DNA of 64,000 nucleotides. Origin: Comamonas sp009360615. Lineage in GTDB: Bacteria; Pseudomonadota; Gammaproteobacteria; Burkholderiales; Burkholderiaceae_C. Below the pieces are notes generated by a model, which ran no database searches, was not told the origin of the DNA, and saw only the letters and a program-made list of their open reading frames with translations. The translations under genes and the position numbers were made by a program. Each line of letters begins with the position of its first letter. Within the stretch, counting starts at the first letter, position 1. The stretch lies in assembly GCF_035784015.1 (NCBI RefSeq), contig NZ_JALKOW010000004.1; one strand, given 5' to 3'. Of this stretch, positions 18,631-28,420 are shown one piece after another.

Positions 18631-19611
18631 TCAGACCTGCCCGCGCACAAAACTGCAGGCCGCCGCATTGGTACAGCGCCAGATGGCCTGCCCCGCCAGC
18701 GGCCCGCGCTGCATCAGCAACTTGCGCAGCGGCCATTCGCATTGCGGGCAGACCGGCACATCATCGACCCGTCCGGGCTGCACCGGCTCTGCAGCCTCTG
18801 CCGCAGTGTCAGCCACCGCAGCCGAGGCCGCAACCGCTGACTGGGCACGCGGTACCGGAATGACAGGCTCCAGCAGAATATCCACAGTCTCGGGCGCGGG
18901 CGGCTTGACCAGCTGTGCCGCGGCTTCCGCCACCGGCTCCAGCCTGGGTTTGCGTGCCTTGCTGGCCGCCTGCAGCTGGCGGACATGCGCCACATGCCGC
19001 CTGTCGGTGGCACGACCGGGCCGAAGCCGCAGTGCTTCGAGCTTGTCCAGCAATGCCTGCATTTGCTCGGGGCTCCACATGGGCTGGGTAAAGCTCTGAA
19101 TATGGCCGACAAAGCCGAGGCCGCGCGTGACATGGGCCGGCATCTCGGTCTTGAACTCGCAGTCGCCCACAAAGGCGATCACCGAGTGCAGATGCTCGGG
19201 CGCAATGTCCAGCAGCGACTGCAAGGTCTTGAGGTGCTTGTAGTTCTGGCGCAGCGGGTTCTGGAAGCGGCTGCGCTTTCTGAAAATCTGCTGCGTCCAT
19301 TCGCGCTGTTTTTCTGTGCCGAAAATCCAGCCCTGGTAGTTCTTGGTTTCCAGCACGAACAGGCCGTAGGGCGAAAAGATCAGATGGTCGATCTGCGTGC
19401 TGCCACCATCCGCCGTGGGCAGGGTGACGTTGTGCATGTCCACATAGATCAGCGGATTGAGATGCCGGCGAATCGCCGCCTGCACGGCCCGCTCGCCGCG
19501 CCAACCCTTGAAACGTGGCGAGCGCAGCAGCCCCGCCAGCACCGCGAATGCCAGCGCCAGTCCCAGATACAAAAACAGGCCATTAAAGGCCGTGGAAAGA
19601 ATCTGATTCAT
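18631..19611 (-). CDS. Membrane-anchored NERD-domain protein with C-terminal zinc ribbon
   Basis: 326 aa. A single membrane segment (about 5-27, GLFLYLGLALAFAVLAGLL) is followed by a NERD nuclease-related domain (about 35-150) with GERAVQAAI, STQIDHLIFSPYGLFVLETKNYQGWIFG, which holds the Asp and the E-x-K pair of the restriction-endonuclease-like fold. A Pro/Ala-rich linker leads to a four-cysteine ribbon CPQC..CTNAAAC at the C-terminus like those in topoisomerase I tails. The combination suggests a nucleic-acid-processing protein held at the inner membrane, but no role is known. ATG at 19611 used; an ATG at 19623 and a TTG at 19644 are also open. Confidence 0.8.
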   Translation of the reverse strand: MNQILSTAFNGLFLYLGLALAFAVLAGLLRSPRFKGWRGERAVQAAIRRHLNPLIYVDMHNVTLPTADGGSTQIDHLIFSPYGLFVLETKNYQGWIFGTEKQREWTQQIFRKRSRFQNPLRQNYKHLKTLQSLLDIAPEHLHSVIAFVGDCEFKTEMPAHVTRGLGFVGHIQSFTQPMWSPEQMQALLDKLEALRLRPGRATDRRHVAHVRQLQAASKARKPRLEPVAEAAAQLVKPPAPETVDILLEPVIPVPRAQSAVAASAAVADTAAEAAEPVQPGRVDDVPVCPQCEWPLRKLLMQRGPLAGQAIWRCTNAAACSFVRGQV

Positions 19612-19639
19612 TGATCCCAGCATGTCAAAAACTGGCGCG

Positions 19640-19790
19640 TACAAAGGTCAGAGATGCCCAGCAAGAGCCGCCTCGCGGCGGGGGTGCCCCGTCGAAGGCA
19701 TCACCCTCCCATAGCGCGCAGCGCGTAGAGAGAGAGGCACCCGGCCAGGGGAAGGCGCGGGGCCACCCAGGCAAGGCGCCTCAGGGGAGC
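19640..19790 (-). repeat. Stop-codon-associated GC-rich repeat, copy b (after the thioredoxin-like gene)
   Basis: On the minus strand it starts within about five bases of the stop codon with CTCCCCTGAGGCGCC, continues with CGCGCCTTCCCCT and CTCTCTCTACGCGCTGCGC, and ends with CGGCTCTTGCTGGGC. It is the longest copy. Same modules and placement as the other six copies. Confidence 0.72.
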
Positions 19791-19792
19791 CT

Positions 19793-20743
19793 TTAGTTCA
19801 ACGCCATGCTGAGCTTGCGGCGATAGCTGTTGACCAGGGCCGTGGCCTCGTCCTGCTCGGCACTGTTCTTGCCCAGCAGCTCGATGCCGCCGCTGGTCTT
19901 GCCGGGCACGGCATCCTGCTTCTTGGGCTTGGGCGGGGTCAGCAGCTCCAGCACGGCGACGATGAGCTTGCGCGCTGCCTGGTCGTTCCAGGTCTTGTCG
20001 CGCATGATGATTTCCAGCAGTTCATCCATGGCACCGGTCCACTGGCTGTGGGCCAGCAGGGCACGGGCGCGACCAAAGCGCGCGTCGAAGTCGCGCTTGT
20101 TGGCTGCGATGGCGGCGTCGTACTTGGCCAGGTCGGCATTGTCGTCCTGCACGGCGAACTCCAGCGCCTTGAGCCACTGGTTCAGCGCTTCGAAGCGCAG
20201 CGGCTGGGGAATGCGCTTGACGGGCTCGGCCAGCAGGGCCGCCGCTTCCTCGAAGCTGCCGGTGGCGATCAGCAGACGCACATAGTCAAAGCGCGCATCG
20301 TCGTTGGCCGGATCGGCCGCCAGCGCATCGGCCAGCTTCTGCAGCGCGGCCTGAGTGTCGCCGGACTCCAGCAGGGCCTGGGCTTCGTCGGCATCGGCCT
20401 CGGCCGCCAGCTCGCCTTCGGAGGGCAGGTGCTTGTCCAGAAACTCGCGCAGCTTGCCTTCAGGCTGGGCCCCCATGAAACCGTCCACGGGCTTGCCCCC
20501 GATCATGAGCACGCAGGTCGGGATAGAGCGGATGCCGAACATGCTGGCCAGCTGCTGCTCCTGATCGGAATCGATCTTCACCAGCTTGAAGCGGCCTTCG
20601 TAGGCGACTTCCAGCTTTTCGAGCACCGGGCCCAGCGTCTTGCAGGGGCCGCACCAGGGTGCCCAGAAGTCCACCAGCACGGGCACGGCCATGGAGGCGG
20701 CTACGACTTCGGCTTCAAAATTCTCGAGGGTGACGTCAATCAT
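19793..20743 (-). CDS. CnoX-like thioredoxin-TPR protein
   Basis: 316 aa. Residues 1-110 form a thioredoxin domain with the complete active site WAPWCGPC (Cys31, Cys34). The remainder is helical with tetratricopeptide-like repeats (DEAQALLESGDTQAALQKLADALAADPANDDARF and following) as in E. coli CnoX/YbbN, which protects and hands over substrates to chaperonins under bleach stress. The E. coli protein has lost the first cysteine; this one keeps both, so it should also be redox active. ATG at 20743 selected as the natural thioredoxin N-terminus (MIDVTLENFEAEV); the longer open frame upstream has no thioredoxin homology. Confidence 0.88.
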   Translation of the reverse strand: MIDVTLENFEAEVVAASMAVPVLVDFWAPWCGPCKTLGPVLEKLEVAYEGRFKLVKIDSDQEQQLASMFGIRSIPTCVLMIGGKPVDGFMGAQPEGKLREFLDKHLPSEGELAAEADADEAQALLESGDTQAALQKLADALAADPANDDARFDYVRLLIATGSFEEAAALLAEPVKRIPQPLRFEALNQWLKALEFAVQDDNADLAKYDAAIAANKRDFDARFGRARALLAHSQWTGAMDELLEIIMRDKTWNDQAARKLIVAVLELLTPPKPKKQDAVPGKTSGGIELLGKNSAEQDEATALVNSYRRKLSMALN

Positions 20744-21061
20744 GTGATTCCCATTGCTGCTTGTGCGCTGCCACCCGGGCAGCGGCGCTGAAAGTCTGCG
20801 AACCGGCCACTCCTGCAGAGTGTCCACCGCGCGATGCTGCGATTCTCCACGCAAATGCGCGCCGGCACGCCATAGACCGGAACGGACCGGGTCTTTGCTA
20901 CTCAGATGAGAGCAGCTTGCGCATGTTTCAAGGTCGATTCGAGGTGGTTTATGGAGAAAACCAATGGAATGCATGCGCAAACAGCTACGGTTTCAAGAGT
21001 AACCGCACCGCAGCCGCCCTCGCCCCTGGGCTATATTGCTTGCGAACCAAGGAGCGCAGAC
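20744..21061. other. Divergent intergenic region between the thioredoxin-like and ABC-transporter genes
   Basis: 318 bases. Frames stay open across it on both strands because of composition, but nothing resembles a protein family. It must contain both promoters; a TATATT at about 21032 is a possible -10 for the plus-strand genes, and AAGGAG at 21049-21054 is their ribosome-binding site. Confidence 0.6.
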
Positions 21062-22039
21062 TTGATCGAAGTTTCACAACTGGTGTTTGAATATCCGGGC
21101 CACCGCGCCCTCGACGGCGTGAGCCTGTCCATCGCGGCGGGCAGCGTGACGGCACTCGTCGGGCCCAACGGCGCCGGCAAGTCCACGCTGATGCGCTGCA
21201 TCGCCGGACTGGAGCAGCCGCTGTCGGGCCAGGTGCGCGTCAAGGGCCTGTCGGTCGAGGAGCAGCCGCGCGAGGTACATCGCCACCTGGGCTATCTCTC
21301 GGATTTCTACGGCCTGTACGACCGGCTCAGCGTGATGCGCTGCCTGCAGTACTCGGCCCTGTCCATGGGCGTGGCGCCCGACGGGGTGGAGGCCCGCGTG
21401 CAGCAGGTGGCCCAGCAACTGGGCCTGACGCAGCTGCTGCACCGCCACCCGACCGAACTCTCGCGCGGCCAGCGCCAGCGCGTGGCGATCGGCCAGGCCA
21501 TCGTCCACCAACCCAGCGTGCTGCTGCTCGACGAGCCGGCCAGCGGCCTCGACCCCGATGCGCGCAGCAGCCTCTCGACGCTGTTTCGCCAGCTGCAGGC
21601 CCAGGGCATGACGCTGATCGTCTCCAGCCACATCCTCAGCGAGCTGGACGAGTACTGCACCCACATCCTGAGCATCCGCGACGGCCGCATCGAAAGCCAC
21701 GAGGCGCTGCAGAACGCCCATGGCGAGGGCCAGCCCGCCGTCGCCGGCCAGCAGCCCCAGCTCTATGCGCTGGAAGTGGCCATAGAGCCAGGCGAAGGGC
21801 TGGAGACGCGCCTGCGTCAGGCCTTGCTGAGCACCTCGGTGCAGGACTTCGACACCACGGGCCGCCGACCGATCCAGCTATGGCTGCCAGCTTCCGCCGG
21901 CGCACGCGCCCAATGGCTGGCCCAGCTGGTGCAGGCCGGCATTCCTGTCGCCGCGCTGTACCCGGTGCGCGAGCGGCTTCAGGACCGCTATGCCCGCACG
22001 GCCCAGGCCCGCGATACCGAAAGTCAGGAGCCAGCATGA
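21062..22039 (+). CDS. ABC transporter ATP-binding protein (drug/antimicrobial exporter type)
   Basis: 325 aa with all ATPase motifs: Walker A GPNGAGKST (34-42), signature LSRGQRQRVAIGQ, Walker B VLLLDEPASGLD and the switch histidine in VSSHILSELDE. The C-terminal ~100 residues resemble the regulatory tail of CcmA/NatA-type exporters. I place the start at TTG 21062: AAGGAG lies seven bases upstream and the product then begins IEVSQLVFEYPG like its relatives. An upstream ATG at 20951 preceded by GAGG is possible but would add 37 residues with no family match. It overlaps the permease gene by ATGA, so the two form one complex. Confidence 0.88.
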   Translation: MIEVSQLVFEYPGHRALDGVSLSIAAGSVTALVGPNGAGKSTLMRCIAGLEQPLSGQVRVKGLSVEEQPREVHRHLGYLSDFYGLYDRLSVMRCLQYSALSMGVAPDGVEARVQQVAQQLGLTQLLHRHPTELSRGQRQRVAIGQAIVHQPSVLLLDEPASGLDPDARSSLSTLFRQLQAQGMTLIVSSHILSELDEYCTHILSIRDGRIESHEALQNAHGEGQPAVAGQQPQLYALEVAIEPGEGLETRLRQALLSTSVQDFDTTGRRPIQLWLPASAGARAQWLAQLVQAGIPVAALYPVRERLQDRYARTAQARDTESQEPA

Positions 22040-23448
22040 GCCAACGCAATCCCGAATTCCAGCGTCAGCTGTGGCTGAACTGGCGCCCCTCGCTGCTGGC
22101 CTGGAGCCTGGGCCTGAGCCTGCTCATCCTGACCCTGCCCTTTGCCCTGTCCTCGGCCAAAAGCCTGCCCGGCACGCTGAGCATGACCGCCATGGCCGGC
22201 CTGTACCTGGCCGCCATCGTCTACGGCAGCGTGCTGGCCGGGCGCAGCCTGTCCGAGGAAGCCAGCCAGAACACCTGGGACTGGCAACGCCTGTCCGTGC
22301 TCACCCCCTGGCAGATGGCCTGGGGCAAGCTGCTCGGGGCCACCTTGCCAGCTTGGCTGTATGTGCTGTGGTTCGCGCTGGCCGTGGCCGGAGTGACCCA
22401 CTTCTGGGCGCTGGAGGCCCTGAAGCTGCAGCACACGATTGGTCTGGCCGTGCTCTGGGGCCTGGGTCTGCAGACCTGGGCCATGAACTCCGTGCTCATG
22501 AGCTGGGGTCTGAGGGACCGGCCGATCAACCGCCGGCGCGCGGCCCTGCTGCCTCTGCTGATCCTGTTTTTCGCGCCCGGCCCCTTCATCGACCATGTCT
22601 ACAAAGGCATGATGGACAGCGACGCCGCACCGGTGTTCTGGTGGGGCCTGGACGTCGGCGGACTGGGCCTGGCCTATCTGGCCGGCGCGCTGATACTGGG
22701 CCTGGGGCTGCTGGGCCTGTGGCGCCAGCTCTGCACCCGGCTCGATGTGCACACCCTGCCCTGGGCCTGGCCTCTGGGCCTGGCGCTGACGGGATTTTTC
22801 GCGGCCGGCACGATCAATCTAGGCATTGCCGCATTCTTCAGCAGTACCGCCTGGATCGCGCTGATCGGCACTGCCTATGTCGCCCTGCAGCACATGGACC
22901 AGCATCTGCGCGCCTGGCGCCAGGTGCAATGGTCGGTCAGCCGCCGGCGCTGGCGTGAGGCACTGGAGGCGCTGCCGCTGTGGCCGGTCAGCCTGCTGCT
23001 GGGCTTTGCCACGGCCTTGCTGCTGCTGTTCGCCCCCCAAAGCCTGGAAGCAGCCATCCGCGGCGAACTCAACCGCTTCACTCTCTATCTGTGCCTGCAT
23101 CTGCTGCGCGACTGCCTGCTGCTGACCGGCTTCGCCCTGCTGGCGGGCAAGCTCAAGTCTCCCCTGGCCTCGTTTGTCGTCGCCTGGCTGATCCTCAACA
23201 TCGCCGCTCCGCTGCTGGCCTATGGCGCAGGCGGCCATAGGGGCGCCATGCTGGTCCAGCCGGTCGTGGCCATGTGGATGGCTCCTTCGGATGCGGCAAC
23301 ACAGGCCGGCTCCTGGCTGAGCTATCTGCCCTGGGCCTCTCTGAGCCTGCAGACCCTAGTTGCGCTGGCCTGGATCGTCCATGTCTTCAGGGACCGCGTG
23401 CTGGGCTTTGCACGCGACAACGCGGCCGCCCGCATCCGGGGGGCATAG
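22036..23448 (+). CDS. ABC transporter permease
   Basis: Hydrophobic inner-membrane protein of 470 aa with about ten to twelve membrane segments, the partner of the preceding ATPase (ATGA overlap; AGGAG seven bases before the ATG). The sequence is leucine/alanine rich and I find no motif that names a substrate. The arrangement of one ATPase gene followed by one large permease gene is that of ABC-2-like exporters or lipid/antimicrobial transporters. A gene for purE follows after 100 bases with no visible terminator. Confidence 0.82.
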   Translation: MSQRNPEFQRQLWLNWRPSLLAWSLGLSLLILTLPFALSSAKSLPGTLSMTAMAGLYLAAIVYGSVLAGRSLSEEASQNTWDWQRLSVLTPWQMAWGKLLGATLPAWLYVLWFALAVAGVTHFWALEALKLQHTIGLAVLWGLGLQTWAMNSVLMSWGLRDRPINRRRAALLPLLILFFAPGPFIDHVYKGMMDSDAAPVFWWGLDVGGLGLAYLAGALILGLGLLGLWRQLCTRLDVHTLPWAWPLGLALTGFFAAGTINLGIAAFFSSTAWIALIGTAYVALQHMDQHLRAWRQVQWSVSRRRWREALEALPLWPVSLLLGFATALLLLFAPQSLEAAIRGELNRFTLYLCLHLLRDCLLLTGFALLAGKLKSPLASFVVAWLILNIAAPLLAYGAGGHRGAMLVQPVVAMWMAPSDAATQAGSWLSYLPWASLSLQTLVALAWIVHVFRDRVLGFARDNAAARIRGA

Positions 23449-23548
23449 ATGCTTTGACCGGGTGGCTTTGCCCCACAGCTGCCCGGCAATGCAGCGAAAA
23501 CGTAAAATCAGGGGTTCCACTAGGCCGGGCGGCAGCGCCCTGAAGAAC

Positions 23549-24043
23549 ATGAACCCCATCCAAGTTGGCGTGGTCATGGGTTCCAGCAGCGACTGGGACA
23601 CCATGCAACACGCAGTTGCCATCCTCCAGCAATTCGGTATCGCTTTTGAAGCCCAGGTCGTATCGGCCCACCGCATGCCGGACGACATGTTCCGCTTTGC
23701 CGAAGCCGCAGCCGACCGTGGCCTCAAGGCCATCATCGCCGGCGCGGGCGGTGCTGCCCACCTGCCCGGCATGATTGCCGCCAAGACCACCGTGCCGGTG
23801 CTCGGCGTGCCCGTGGCCAGCCGTCACCTGCAAGGCGTGGACTCGCTGCACTCCATCGTGCAGATGCCCAAGGGCGTGCCCGTGGCCACCTTTGCCATCG
23901 GCAATGCCGGAGCGGCCAATGCGGCCCTGTTTGCCGTGGCCCTGCTGGCCAACGAAGACGCCGAGCTGCGCCAAAAGCTCGAGGCCTTCCGCGCCGAGCA
24001 GACCGAAGCGGCCCGCAACATGACCCTGCCGGTGAACGCATGA
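23549..24043 (+). CDS. purE: N5-carboxyaminoimidazole ribonucleotide mutase
   Basis: Class I PurE, converting N5-CAIR to CAIR in purine synthesis. 164 aa, the standard size, with GSSSDWDTM (11-19), SAHRMPD containing the catalytic His41, AGAGGAAHLPGMIAA and the C-terminal GNAGAANAALFAV. The ATG at 23549 gives the usual MNPIQVGVVMGS start; the open frame further upstream overlaps the permease end. The stop overlaps the purK start (ATGA), so mutase and synthetase are translationally coupled. Confidence 0.96.
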   Translation: MNPIQVGVVMGSSSDWDTMQHAVAILQQFGIAFEAQVVSAHRMPDDMFRFAEAAADRGLKAIIAGAGGAAHLPGMIAAKTTVPVLGVPVASRHLQGVDSLHSIVQMPKGVPVATFAIGNAGAANAALFAVALLANEDAELRQKLEAFRAEQTEAARNMTLPVNA

Positions 24044-25212
24044 GCGCCCGCGACACGCAAGTAATACTGCCGGGGGCGACCCTCGGCGTGCTGGGCGGCG
24101 GCCAGCTGGGCCGCATGTTTGCCCATGCCGCACAGGCCATGGGCTATTTCACCGCCGTGCTGGACAAGGACGAGACCAGCCCCGCCGGCCTGGTCAGCCA
24201 CCAGCATGTGCGCACCGGCTACGAAGACGCCAAGGGCCTGGCCGAGCTGGCCGGACTCTGCGCGGCCGTGACCACTGAATTCGAAAACGTGCCCGCCGGC
24301 TCGCTGAACAAGCTGGCCGAGAGCCTGCCCGTATCGCCCGCCGGCTCGGCCGTGGCGATCGCCCAGGATCGCGCCGCCGAAAAAGCCCACTTCGTGAAGT
24401 GCGGCGTGCCCTGCGCCCCCTATGCCGTGATCGAGACGGCCGAGCAGCTGGCGGCCGTCAACGACGCGCTGCTGCCCGGCATCCTCAAGACCGCGCGCAT
24501 GGGCTATGACGGCAAGGGTCAGATCCGCGTCAAGACCCGCGACGAGCTGATCAAGGCCTGGGACGCGCTCAAGCAGGTGGCCTGCGTGCTCGAAAAAATG
24601 CTGCCGCTGGCGCATGAGTGCTCGGTCATCGTGGCCCGCGGCCGCAATGGCGACATCGTCAACCTGCCCGTGCAGCGCAATCTGCACCGCGACGGCATTC
24701 TGGCCGTGACCGAGGTCTACGAAGGCAACGTGCCCGCCGCGCAGGCGGAGCAAGCGGTAGCCGCTGCGAAATCCGTAGCCATCGGCCTCGACTACGTGGG
24801 CGTGCTCTGCGTGGAGTTCTTTGTGCTGGACAACGGCCAGCTGGTGGTCAACGAGATCGCCCCGCGCCCGCACAACAGCGGCCACTACAGCCAGAACGCG
24901 ATGGATGTGTCGCAGTTCGAGCTGCAAGTGCGCTGCATGACCAATCTGCCCCTGGTGCAACCGCGCCAGCACAGCGCCACCGTCATGCTCAACCTGCTCG
25001 GCGACCTGTGGTTCAAGGACGGCGAAACCGCCAAGGCTCCGGCCTGGGATCAGATCCTGGCCCTGCCAGGCGCCCACCTGCATCTGTACGGCAAGGTCGA
25101 TGCCAAGCCGGCCCGCAAGATGGGCCACTTGAACATCACCGCGGCCAGCCCCGAAAAAGCGCGTGAAACCGCTTTGAAGGCGGCCGAGATCCTGGGCATT
25201 GAAGCGTTCTGA
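24040..25212 (+). CDS. purK: N5-carboxyaminoimidazole ribonucleotide synthetase
   Basis: ATP-grasp enzyme carboxylating AIR with bicarbonate, the step before PurE. 390 aa with LGVLGGGQLGRMF near the N-terminus, the ATP-grasp loop KTARMGYDGKGQ and NEIAPRPHNSGHYS, which is diagnostic of PurK. Start at the ATG overlapping the purE stop. A stop-associated repeat follows two bases after the stop codon and probably marks the end of the unit. Confidence 0.96.
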   Translation: MSARDTQVILPGATLGVLGGGQLGRMFAHAAQAMGYFTAVLDKDETSPAGLVSHQHVRTGYEDAKGLAELAGLCAAVTTEFENVPAGSLNKLAESLPVSPAGSAVAIAQDRAAEKAHFVKCGVPCAPYAVIETAEQLAAVNDALLPGILKTARMGYDGKGQIRVKTRDELIKAWDALKQVACVLEKMLPLAHECSVIVARGRNGDIVNLPVQRNLHRDGILAVTEVYEGNVPAAQAEQAVAAAKSVAIGLDYVGVLCVEFFVLDNGQLVVNEIAPRPHNSGHYSQNAMDVSQFELQVRCMTNLPLVQPRQHSATVMLNLLGDLWFKDGETAKAPAWDQILALPGAHLHLYGKVDAKPARKMGHLNITAASPEKARETALKAAEILGIEAF

Positions 25213-25214
25213 TA

Positions 25215-25334
25215 ACACCCCCTGAGCGGCTTTGCCCAGGCGGCCCGCCGCTTCCCCCTAGCCGGGCGCCCCTCTCTCGCTACGCGGGAGGGGGACGACG
25301 CCCTGAGCGTAAGGGGCGGCCCTTGCTCGGCGTC
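25215..25334 (+). repeat. Stop-codon-associated GC-rich repeat, copy c (after purK)
   Basis: The clearest copy on the plus strand: CCCCCTGAGCGGC a few bases past the purK stop, CGCTTCCCCCT, CCTCTCTCGCTACGCGGGAGG (itself able to fold into a hairpin), GGGGACGACGCC, then GGGGCGGCCCTTGCTCGG. It serves here as the reference for the family of seven copies. Confidence 0.78.
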
Positions 25335-25404
25335 ATTCGCTGATGCTCTGCAAGCGCAAAAGCACCGCACATACGGCGGCGCAGTGCATGAAAGAGGAAT
25401 TGAA

Positions 25405-26403
25405 ATGATCTTGGATGGAACGCTGGAAGCCTCGGTGCAGGCCGCTGCGCTCGCCCTGCAGCAAGGCCGGCTGCTGGGCCTGCCCACCGAGACGGTCTAC
25501 GGCCTGGCCGCAGACAGCGACAACGACGCCGCCGTCGCGCAGATCTTTGCCGCCAAGGGGCGCCCGGCCAACCATCCGCTGATCGTGCATGTGGCCGACG
25601 CCGCCGCCATCACGCGCTACGCCAGGGAAGTCCCGGTCTTTGCCCAGCAGCTGATCGATGCGTTCTGGCCCGGCCCGCTGACCCTGATCCTGCCGCGCCT
25701 GCCGCATGCCGCCAGGGCATCGACCGGGGGCCAGGACAGCGTGGGCCTGCGCTGCCCGTCCCACCCCGTGGCCCATGCGGTGCTGCAGGCCTGCCAGCAG
25801 CTCGATCCGCCGGTCTGGGGCGTCTCGGCCCCCAGCGCCAACAAGTTCGGTCGCGTCAGCCCCACCACGGCCGAGCATGTGGCCACCGAGTTTGGCGAAG
25901 AACTGCTGGTGCTCGATGGCGGCGCCTGCGAAGTGGGCATTGAATCGACCATCGTCGACTGCACGCGGGGCGTGCCCGTGCTGCTGCGCCCCGGCGCCAT
26001 CACCCGTGACGATATCGAGCGTGCCTGCGGCCTGCGACCGCTCTCGAAAGAAGAGCTGACTGCGGATACCCCACGTGCATCGGGAACGCTTTTGGCGCAC
26101 TACGCGCCCAACGCCAAGGTGCGGCTCATGGATGCCGGGCAGCTGCAATCGGCACTGGACATCCTGGGCAAGGATGGCAGGAATATTGCCATCTATCACC
26201 GCAGCCCCCTCAATGTCGCCACCGCCCAGTTGCTGCTGCGCCGCATGTCCGGCGAGCCGCGCGACGTGGCCCGCGAGCTGTTCGGCATGCTGCGCAATTT
26301 CGACGACTGGGGCGCCAAGCTGATCTGGATCGAGACCCCGCCCGACACCGCCGACTGGGAAGGCGTGCGCGACCGTCTGCAGCGTGCGGCGGCTGCGGGC
26401 TGA
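25405..26403 (+). CDS. YrdC/Sua5-family L-threonylcarbamoyladenylate synthase
   Basis: Makes threonylcarbamoyl-AMP, the first step of the t6A modification of ANN-decoding tRNAs; works upstream of TsaB/TsaD. 332 aa: the YrdC domain fills residues 1 to about 205 with LPTETVYGLAAD (about 25-36), KGRPANHPLIVHV and SAPSANKFG, and the C-terminal ~125 residues are a Sua5 domain, making this the long two-domain form. GAGGA seven bases before the ATG at 25405 decides the start over an ATG seven codons upstream. The pathway partner tsaB lies about 9 kb away. Confidence 0.92.
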   Translation: MILDGTLEASVQAAALALQQGRLLGLPTETVYGLAADSDNDAAVAQIFAAKGRPANHPLIVHVADAAAITRYAREVPVFAQQLIDAFWPGPLTLILPRLPHAARASTGGQDSVGLRCPSHPVAHAVLQACQQLDPPVWGVSAPSANKFGRVSPTTAEHVATEFGEELLVLDGGACEVGIESTIVDCTRGVPVLLRPGAITRDDIERACGLRPLSKEELTADTPRASGTLLAHYAPNAKVRLMDAGQLQSALDILGKDGRNIAIYHRSPLNVATAQLLLRRMSGEPRDVARELFGMLRNFDDWGAKLIWIETPPDTADWEGVRDRLQRAAAAG

Positions 26404-26513
26404 GCGGCCTCTTAGCTGATTTTCAAGTAAAGATACAAATTTTTATTCGTTTTCTTTATTAAACACCTTCTCTAACCTTGCTTGCTTCCACAGCAACTTC
26501 AAAGGTTAGAACC
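26404..26513 (+). promoter_or_regulatory. AT-rich promoter region of the sulfonate-type ABC cluster
   Basis: About 70 bases (26415-26485) are strikingly AT-rich for this window, with long A/T runs, directly before the ABC binding-protein gene. This composition suits a promoter and an activator site such as CysB- or SfnR-type control of sulfur-starvation genes, but I cannot assign -35/-10 boxes or a factor with certainty. Confidence 0.5.
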
Positions 26514-27526
26514 ATGGGAACCCGTCGCGACGCGCTTGGCAAGCTTCTGTCCATCAGTGCTGCATCCCTGGGCTTGGCGGCTTGCTCGCGCTCCGACAAC
26601 CAGGCCGGCAGCGAAACGCCCCGCACGGCACACAATGGCAAGGTCGTTCCCTTCAACTACCCCGACAACCCCTCTTTCGACCTGATCTATCTGGCCGACA
26701 GACTGGGCTACTTCGACGGAACCTCCACCCGCCCCAATTACGTGGGCAAGATTGCCGCCCCCCAGATCATTCCGCTGGTCGGCACGGGCGACATCCATTT
26801 CGGCTCGCGCATGGTGCCGCTGGTGATTTCGGCCATCGCGGCAGGGGCCGACGTGAAGGTGATTGCCGCCGGCAGCAAGACGCTGCAGGAGGCACCCCAT
26901 ATGAAGTACTTCGTGCGCAAGGACTCGGGCATTCGCACGCCCAGGGATCTGGAAGGCAAGACCATCGGCTTCAACAGCTTCGGCGCCTGCGCCGAGTTTG
27001 TCTCCAAGACCTATTTCCGCGAGCACGGCGCCGATGTCAGCAAGATCAACTTCCTGGTCGTTCCGGACAACCAGGGCGAGCAGGCCGTGATCGGCCGCAA
27101 TGTGGATCTGGCCATCATCCACCCGCCCCATTCCGGCGGTGCCGAGGCCAACCCCGAGCTGCAGCGCCTGTGGACCGACTACGACCTGGACCGCGGCCTG
27201 GGCGGCATGGCGCCGTACAGCGTCAACGGCAGGTTTGCGCGCGAGAACCCGCAGGCCGTGCGCGACGTGGTCACCGCCATCGCCAAGGCCGGCAACTGGG
27301 TCAACGCCCACACCGACGAAGCGCGCCGCTACACGGCCGAGCGTCTCGGCATGGAGCTCAAGCATGTGGAGCGCTATGCCTATGTGGACGACCAGATCAT
27401 CACCGAGCCGCCCATCCAGTACTACATCGACGTGCTGGAGCGTGAAGGCAAGCTGCAGCCGGGCAAGGTGGCGGTCAAGGATGTGTACACCAACGAGTTC
27501 AACCCCTTTGCCCAGGGAGCGGCGAC

Positions 27527-27530
<4 letters not shown>
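26514..27530 (+). CDS. ABC transporter substrate-binding lipoprotein, sulfonate/nitrate/taurine type
   Basis: 338 aa. Twin-arginine-like start MGTRRDALGKLL, then a hydrophobic stretch and the lipobox SLGLAACS (Cys about 22), so it is probably a periplasm-facing lipoprotein. The mature part has the NMT1/SsuA-type pattern: FNYPDNPSFDLIYLADRLGYFDG, DIHFGSRMVPLVISAIAAGADVKV and DLEGKTIGFNSFGACAEF. Start at ATG 26514 as it gives a normal signal peptide. The four following genes share four-base or small overlaps, so this binding protein serves the ATPase and permease next to it. The substrate is probably an organosulfur compound, by context only. Confidence 0.88.

Positions 27531-28416
<886 letters not shown>

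Positions 28417-28420
<4 letters not shown>

Noticed and set aside
20761..21090. Possible 109-codon gene between the thioredoxin-like and ABC genes
   Set aside because: Low-complexity Ala/Arg-rich product with no resemblance to a family, overlapping the ABC start and its ribosome-binding site.
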